From Branchiostoma belcheri (Eukaryota; Chordata; Leptocardii; Amphioxiformes; Branchiostomatidae), in NCBI RefSeq assembly GCF_001625305.1, contig NW_017803853.1:126787-190786 (forward strand): 64,000 nt of DNA, written 5' to 3'. The translations under genes and the position numbers were made by a program. Under the pieces are notes generated by a model, which was not told the DNA's origin, did not search any database, and saw only the letters and a program-made list of their open reading frames with translations. Shown here one piece after another: positions 58,201 through 64,000 of the stretch (positions are counted from its first letter, which is position 1; each line of letters begins with the position of its first letter).

Positions 58201-61200
58201 CAAACAAAGAATTTCGAACTTTTAATCAAACTACTGCATTGATAGATGGTCAAATTATAAGATCCAAGAAGAAAATGACTCAACCTCAACTGTTGGGGGC
58301 AAAATATGAGCATTTTTGAGTTGATTCAGAACCAGAATATTTTTTTTTGCAAATCAGAAAAAAAAGTAGAGCCAAATCCGAGAACCAACAAATTAAACTG
58401 GTGTGGCCTTACAAAATTACTCGGTCTCTTCTGTTAGAAACAGCACTGAAGTCTTCCGATCGTCGCCCGGTGAGCCTCATGTTGACGTGGACCCGGCGGC
58501 GAACATCTCCAGCGTGGTGCCGCCGTTTGCAGCGTACTCTCCTTCTGGTGTGGTGGAGGTGAGAAAGGTTGAAATAAGGCCACAGCAAGTAATTTTTATG
58601 GATGACATCATCAGCGTGCGCATTTATTTTCGCCTTATTTAAAAAAAAAATGTTGCCTTCTGACAGTGGTCAACATGCCAATAATGTCAATAATGGGCAA
58701 AGATGTCTGTTGTCATGCCGGAAGGTGGATGGCAGATAGCTATGAAGAGAGGAGACAAGAAAAGGCTTGATTCAATGTTTTGTTTCTTACTTAGATGCAG
58801 TGATCTATGATGCTGGCTGTGTATATGTGTTGTTCCCACTGAATCAAAACATTTGTACAATTATTGAGTCAAAATTTTGAATTGTAGGGACCTTTGTTTT
58901 TTCGGCCCGCCATGTTTTTTTTCGCCCGCTCGCATTAGATTTGGAGTCTGTGGAGGATGCCATCCATAAAATTTACTTGCTGTGGCCTAATTTCCGTCAA
59001 TGTTTAGTGAGTAATTACTTAGAAAGATTTCATTGTGATGACTTACATTAACAGGATTATTTAAGTTCTTTATTGCAAGTTCATGCCTGAGGGTTAATTG
59101 CAAACTGACAAGGACAACGAGTAGAGAATATATTGAGCAATGGTATAAAACCATATGCTAACATGAAGTTCTACGTTATACTAATCTAGTTTCCTATCTC
59201 TACTTCAAATTATGTATGTGTGACAGAGAAGATATGTAATATATAAACAGGTAAGAAAAACAGGTCAACTACTATTCCAATTCAAGTTTTGCAGTTAGCT
59301 AGGGGGCTTGACTTCTTCTTTGGAGGCAGTGGGAGATGAAGTGTCCGGCCTTTCCAAAATACATGTGGCTAATTATAAGGCCAAACCAAGTAAATTTTAT
59401 GGATGACGTCCTTTGGAGACCCTATATCTAATGCGAGAGGGCGAAAAAAAAACAAGAAGGGCCCTAAAAAACAAGATGCCTAGATTAGAAATATACTAAG
59501 AGACGACAAATGTTAGGATTGAGTGAATGAGGTGACACAGATTAACAAGCATGAAGTCTTTTATTCATAATCAAAACAGCAATAAATCAGGTGGAACAGC
59601 AGTTGTCGTCCTGTCCTGTTTCTTTCACATTTTTGCAGGCCTGCAGAAACAAAGCATGTGCTCTTTACCCATTTCGCGTTACGGGTTTCACGTCAATCTA
59701 ACTATTTGCGGCACTGTCGTGACTCTTTGGTCATAGTTACAGGAAGCGGAATTTCTTGTTTTTTTTCTTGGAACAGGCCAAAATCAATGCGCGCGCGGAC
59801 GTCATCCATAAAATTTACTTGGTGTGGCCTAATACGAGCTCGAGGCGGGGTTCGCAAGGCCTCCATGAGTATGATTTGTAGCGAATAATCAACTTCCAGA
59901 GAGTAGAATTTGGACCATCGCACACTGGGGCTAGTCTCCACTTCTTTTGCGGGCTGAATAAATCGTAGAAATCGGCCTAAAAAGGGTCGCGGGCAAATGC
60001 AGCTTCTCTGGCCGGCTACCTTCTCTAGCCAATTAATACCCTTTTTAGGCCGATTTCTACAATTTATTCAGCCCACAAAAGAAGTCTGGTGGAGACTACA
60101 CTGGGGCATGCCCCTACTCTTTTTCGACAGCTGTTTGCGTGGCTCTCACAAAACATGGGACCTCCTATCCGAGGGACGTCCCATACCAAATCTATTTGTT
60201 CATTTTCACCTGAGTGAAGTGAGGAAATCAGTATAAAGGGCGTTTGCCTAGGGCACAAAATCTGGGTCAAACACCCAATTATTACGCTATACGATCCCAT
60301 GTTTTATATTTGAAATGTGTCCAAACCTGCAGTCCAGTCGCCTGGTGTACGTTAACTACGGACGGACCAGTGACTTCGATCTGGTGAAGAGTCGCGGGAT
60401 CAACGTGAAAAGGAAGATGGTCATCGCCCGGTATGGGAAGACCTCTCGCGGAAGGAAGGTGAAGTGCATGTACTGTATGAATAGTATCCTTTTCGAGTCA
60501 TAAGAAAAAGCGTCGTCCTCCTTCTTCGCCCTTCCCTGACTGTTAAGCCCTCTCCTGCCAATCTTCCAAATACATTTCATACTAATCTCCGTCCTATTAT
60601 CATACTTACTACTCCCATCCCATTCTCTTACTGTTCTGCATCCCATTCTCAAACTACTCCCCATCCCATTCTCATACTATTCCCGATTCCATTCTAATTC
60701 TACTCCCCATTCAATTCTAATACTACTTCCCTTTCCAGTTTTATACTACTACCCATACTATTCTCATACTACTCCCCATCCCATTTACATACTACTCCCC
60801 ATCCCAGTTGCATACTACTCCCCATCCCATTCTCAAACTACTCCCCATCCCGTTCTCAAGCTACTTTCATTCCAGTCTTATACTACTCCCATCCCATTCT
60901 CATTCTACTCCTCATCCCAGTTTCATGCTACTCCCTATCCTATTCTCATACTACTCCCCATCCCATTCTCTTACTACTCCCAACCCAGTCTCATTCTACT
61001 CCCCATTCCATTCTCATCCTACTCTCCATCCCAGTTGCACACTACTCTCCATTCTATTCTCATATTACTCCCATCCCATTCTCTTACTACTCCCATCCCA
61101 TTCTCATACTACTCCCATCCCAGTCTTATACTACTCCCCATTCAATTTTCATTCTACTCCGCATTCCATTCTCATCCTACTCCTCATCTCAGTTGCACAC

Positions 61201-64000
61201 TACTCCCCATCCCATTCTCAAACTACTCCCCATCCCATTCTCAAACTACTCCCCATCCCATTCTCATACTACTCCTCATCCCAGTTTCACACTACTCCCC
61301 ATCCCATTCTCTTACTACTCCACATCCCAGTCTCAAACTACGTCCCACCCCATTCTCAAACTACTCCCCATTCCAGTCTCATACTACTCCCCATTCTCAT
61401 ACTACTCCCATCCCATTCTCAAACTACTCTCCATCCCATTCTCATACTGCTCCCCATCCTATTCTTATACTACTCCCCATCCCATTCCTATGCTTCCCAT
61501 CCCAAATCCCTACATTTTCATACTTCCCCCCATCCCATTCTCATTCGACTTCGTTCATGCCTTGTCTCCTTCTGATGTTACGTACATATTCCTGTAGTCA
61601 TAGTTGTTTAGATAGACTAGTATTCATGCCAGCGTCATTGTTGCCAAACATTGTACCATGTACACCTGTCAAGCAACTTCATTCACTTCGTTGTTATCAT
61701 CATCATCACGATAAAAATTGTTCGGCCCTTTTCCCCAACATGTATTCACAAGACGTGTTCGGGACACATGTACACTAGGCCAGAAGGAACATGCGGACGA
61801 TGGATGGTCGGATCTTGAAAACATTTTTTTTTTCATGCTTATGTTTGTTTGCATGCTTTCCACTGTGGTCGCAAACTTCAAAATCATAGGTACATTATTG
61901 TTACATGACAAAGCTGATAACAAAACGAACTTACTTTTTTCTTAAACAATGACTTAATTTGATGTGCATTCTTCCAGCTGCGTCGCGCCCAAGATCGTGG
62001 AGCTGTCGGCATGATCGTGTATTCAGATCCCAGGGAAGTTGTTGGGATCGGCTGGGGAAGAGACAGGAAGTACCCGGACGGCTGGTACGCACCTGGCACG
62101 GCGGTCCAGCGGGGTCACTTCCTCTACACTACCGGGGAGGGAGAACCTCTCACCCCGGGATATCCCGCCAAAGGTAAGGGAAGTCTTTTATTATTTATTG
62201 GTTTATTTCTTTGTATCAACATATCAACAACATATCTCGCAGCCTTGACATACAGGGCTGAATTCTGATCAAGTTGTTTACAATATAAATTATTAATAGT
62301 AGGGAAATACAAATTGCAATGATATCGGAATGTAAAGATTAATATGTCACTTTGGTTCGAAAATTAGGTATTTACAATCTTACAATCGTACAAACTATGA
62401 CAATCTTACGTCGTACAAACTTTATATCACTTATTTAACATATATGTAGAAGATTAGTCATAATAAATAAATAAATAAATCATCGTCATAAATCAATTCC
62501 TGTGTGTTTTTATGTTTACCGCAGGAAAACATATTGTTTTTACAATCTTATCTTATTTTATTTTACTTCATTTCAGTCATTTTATTTTATTTTGTTTTAA
62601 TTTATATTCCTTTACTTAACTTTACATTATCTTATCTTATCTTATTTTACTTTATTTTTCATTTCATGTTTTTTTGCTTTTTATTTTTATTTACCTTTTT
62701 ATTGTTTTTCATTCATTTACACACATATAACAACAACAAACAGCACACTTCACACGAAATGTAAACAACGTAAACGGCTTTACAAACGCCTCCGTATTTT
62801 TAAATATTACGCCTTACGAATCGAATGTATTTAAGAGTTGAAAATGCAACTGTCAATCATGTTTGTTTACGTTCTGGTATTTTGAAGTGGTACCACAAAC
62901 TGAGTGTGCCGGGTGTTGGCTGTTTTATATTCAACTATAAAATTTAAAATGTCAGTTATGTGACATAATTACACACATATTTTGAAAAGTTGAAGGAAAT
63001 TACAATGACGCAAAGATTTTTTTTAGCTAAAGAAGAGATGGTTATTCAAAACATAATAGGACTTTTAGTTATTATTTTGGTATTTTTCAGACTACACTTA
63101 CATAATGGAGGAAAGTGAAAGTGACCAGCTGCCTACAATCCCCGTACACGTCATAGGGTACACGGATGCCATGGAAATCATGAAGTAGGTGGATCTTTCT
63201 CAATATGTGTCTTTGTGAACCCAGGCACCCAGTGAAGTTTTTAGGGCTTGGAAACACGATTTTTCAAAGCCAATATTCTAGTCATTTATCTACTTACTGA
63301 GATGCAACCACACTGTCGCAATGTATATTGACCCTAATGGAGCAAATTACCAAAATTCTGACGTAAAATGGTCACTATAAGGGCGCTGGGCTGACTTTTA
63401 GGGTACCACCCGGAAAATAAAAGACTGATCTTGGGGCTTGTTTCTGCAGTTTTAAAAGCCCAAAGTATGAAATACTGATTCAAACGTGCTAATGTAAAGC
63501 AGTATGTGTCAATATCATAAAGATTGCCTTATTCAGAATATTCCCAGTTTTGCTGCCCTGAAATCGCATTGGGTGCCTTTAACGTAAAGTGCTGTCAAGC
63601 TTTCGATAAAAGATAAAATACACTATGTTTAGAGTTAAAAGTTTTGGTCCAACACAAAAAAGTTCTCTCACCTAGAGCTTTCGACCAGTCACTCTGGTCT
63701 TCCTCAGTAGACTAACCTAGTGAAGCTTGTCACGTGGCTTCGTTGAAGTGTGACGTCAACACTGGGTCAAAGGTATCTTGTAGACGATGTCGGCCCCCGT
63801 CGCGGTTGGTGATGGGCCCTGGTGTATATGGCCTCCTTCACCCCTCTCAAAAAGTAGTCTTGTTCAGCTCTAGGTGAGAGAACTTTTTTTTCTGTTGGAC
63901 CAAAAGTTTTAACTCTAAACATGTAACTACCAGCACAGATGAACTTTCATAAAAATACGTTATGTTATCCTCTTCAGGCTGATGCGTGGACGCGAGGTTG
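55210..64000 (+). CDS. NAALADase / glutamate carboxypeptidase II-like, 5' part
   Basis: Seven exons in frame: 55210-55337, 57470-57643, 58444-58558, 60333-60458, 61978-62173, 63091-63184 and 63978-64000 (continues). Encoded features: a hydrophobic N-terminal segment ([15 protein letters not shown], residues 6-20) that is a signal peptide or signal anchor, an [11 protein letters not shown] motif, then the PA domain with [54 protein letters not shown] and LTPGYPA, and [11 protein letters not shown] at its end. These match the FOLH1/NAALAD2 family, zinc peptidases (M28) that remove C-terminal glutamate from N-acetyl-aspartyl-glutamate and folyl-polyglutamates. The metal-binding catalytic domain lies beyond the window. 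The cytosolic head is much shorter than in vertebrate members. The exon 3 acceptor was set at CAG/C because it alone keeps frame. Confidence 0.88.
55853..56385. repeat. Inverted repeat in intron 1
   Basis: Arms near 55853-55990 and 56260-56385 share ACAAGCACCAAACTTGGTAC and its inverse, plus GGCGCCCCCTAGCG motifs in the centre. Probably a DNA-transposon relic. Confidence 0.8.
56810..57200 (+). repeat. Interspersed repeat, second copy of the 29175-30960 family
   Basis: CTTGCTGATTGGCTGTTG, TGCTCCAGCATTGGAATGCG and ATTTGCTCCAAAG in the same order. This copy lacks the large insertion seen at 29530-30575. Confidence 0.7.
57228..57468 (-). mobile_element. LINE 3' end fragment
   Basis: TTTATTGCAAATTCATGCCC tail type, next to exon 2 of the NAALADase-like gene. 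Confidence 0.55.
57661..57914 (-). mobile_element. tRNA-derived SINE in intron 2
   Basis: Minus copy with an intact B box (GGTTCGAGTCC inverse near 57852) and the A-rich tail at the low end, right after the exon 2 donor. Confidence 0.85.
58024..58145. repeat. Small foldback element
   Basis: GGTGTATATGGTGAGATAAT and GATTATCTCATCATATACAC are inverse ends of a ~120 bp hairpin. Confidence 0.8.
58184..58409. mobile_element. Harbinger-like MITE, subfamily B, copy 2
   Basis: Right end GGTGTGGCC followed by TTA. The interior shares CCGAGAACCA and AAATATGAGCA with 49671-50002. It ends about 35 bp before exon 3. Confidence 0.6.
58578..58987. mobile_element. Harbinger-like MITE, copy 9
   Basis: TAA at 58575-58577 and 58988-58990. 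It begins 19 bp after the exon 3 donor. Confidence 0.78.
59055..59360 (-). mobile_element. LINE 3' end fragment
   Basis: CTTTATTGCAAGTTCATGCC tail type. No frame remains. Confidence 0.55.
59379..59829. mobile_element. Harbinger-like MITE, copy 10
   Basis: TAA at 59376-59378 and 59830-59832, with clear terminal inverted repeats ending in TTACTTGGTGTGGCC. Confidence 0.8.
59935..60090. repeat. Hairpin with ~50 bp arms
   Basis: GGGCTGAATAAATCGTAGAA and GATTTCTACAATTTATTCAG are inverse. The centre is about 50 bp. Confidence 0.85.
60199..60260 (-). mobile_element. SINE body fragment
   Basis: TTCATTTTCACCTGAGTGAA and GGGCACAAAATCTGGG match the SINE body in inverse. The B box and head are missing. 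Confidence 0.55.
60600..61545 (+). repeat. ~23 bp pyrimidine-rich minisatellite in intron 4
   Basis: Dozens of imperfect copies of ACTACTCCCCATCCCATTCT. The pyrimidine-rich strand has no stops for long stretches, giving Ser/Pro/His-rich frames up to 255 codons. These overlap in all three frames and are not genes. Confidence 0.95.
61560..61977 (+). other. Intron 4, remainder
   Basis: No recognisable feature before exon 5. Confidence 0.4.
62174..63090 (+). other. Intron 5 with T-rich low-complexity sequence
   Basis: About 62540-62710 is TTTTATTTTA and TCTTATCTTA-type simple sequence, giving a Phe/Leu-rich frame. No exon is seen. Confidence 0.6.
63630..63955. mobile_element. Penelope-type terminal-repeat foldback in intron 6
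   Basis: Inverted ends AGAGTTAAAAGTTTTGGTCC and inverse. The right flank (AACATGTAACTACCAGCACA) matches, in inverse, the left flank of the copy in the peptide gene. It carries an intact hammerhead core and ends about 20 bp before exon 7. Confidence 0.7.
63671..63711 (-). ncRNA. Hammerhead ribozyme motif
   Basis: Read on the minus strand: TCTA, CTGAGGA, helix II (GACCAG with loop AGTGA and CTGGTC), GAAA, GCTC, TAGG. TCTA pairs with TAGG (one G-U) as helix I; A-G with C-U forms a 2 bp helix III before the cleavable C. All core bases are present. It has the same minimal layout as the motif at 18463-18504 but with different stem sequences. Confidence 0.65.

Noticed and set aside
60808-61778. Ser/Pro/His-rich frames of up to 255 codons
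   Set aside because: Read through a ~23 bp pyrimidine minisatellite in intron 4 of the NAALADase-like gene, in three phases at once.

Overview
The window looks like a gene-bearing stretch of a cephalochordate (amphioxus, Branchiostoma-like) nuclear genome. It has three multi-exon genes with GT-AG introns and classic metazoan domains (ankyrin, FN3, sushi, NHL, NAALADase), abundant tRNA-derived SINEs, CR1/L2-like LINE tails, Penelope-like elements and many MITEs. The taxon is an inference from gene style and repeat types; no search was run.

Layout. 1-2555: no gene, decayed AT-rich repeats. 2555-13450: a tandem array of ~1.25 kb units, interrupted by a 5'-truncated LINE (6021-8028, intact RT frame) and a TTAA-flanked piggyBac-type MITE (8994-9907). 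The array runs into the promoter of a small secreted four-cysteine peptide gene (4 exons, 13499-16408, 58 aa), whose 5' flank is the last, diverged unit. 16.6-22.6 kb: LINE debris, Harbinger-type MITEs, a rearranged Penelope-like retroelement with a hammerhead ribozyme, and an orphan sushi exon.

23371-37048: a 24-exon gene that I could join in frame from ATG to stop (4503 nt, 1500 residues). It encodes about ten ankyrin repeats, two divergent homeodomain-like modules, an acidic linker, five FN3 domains and a C-terminal GT4-type (GT-B) glycosyltransferase. No signal peptide or membrane segment is seen. The repeat-sensor plus enzyme layout recalls invertebrate innate-immunity proteins, and this is the most notable locus here.

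37-55 kb: intergenic, dense in transposons, with a broken NHL-repeat fragment, a fourfold ~192 bp satellite and many MITEs. 55210-64000 (continues beyond the window): the first seven exons of a NAALADase / glutamate carboxypeptidase II-like gene (N-terminal anchor and PA domain; catalytic domain outside). A full-length SINE lies 23 bp before its start codon.

Three hammerhead-like motifs (18463-18504, 63671-63711, decayed 14170-14210) mark Penelope-type terminal repeats. The MITE family at 8994, 24712, 40752 and 45251 carries perfect RFX X-box and CRE palindromes and so can spread regulatory sites. One assembly gap of 20 N (29380-29399) lies inside an intron of the ankyrin-glycosyltransferase gene.
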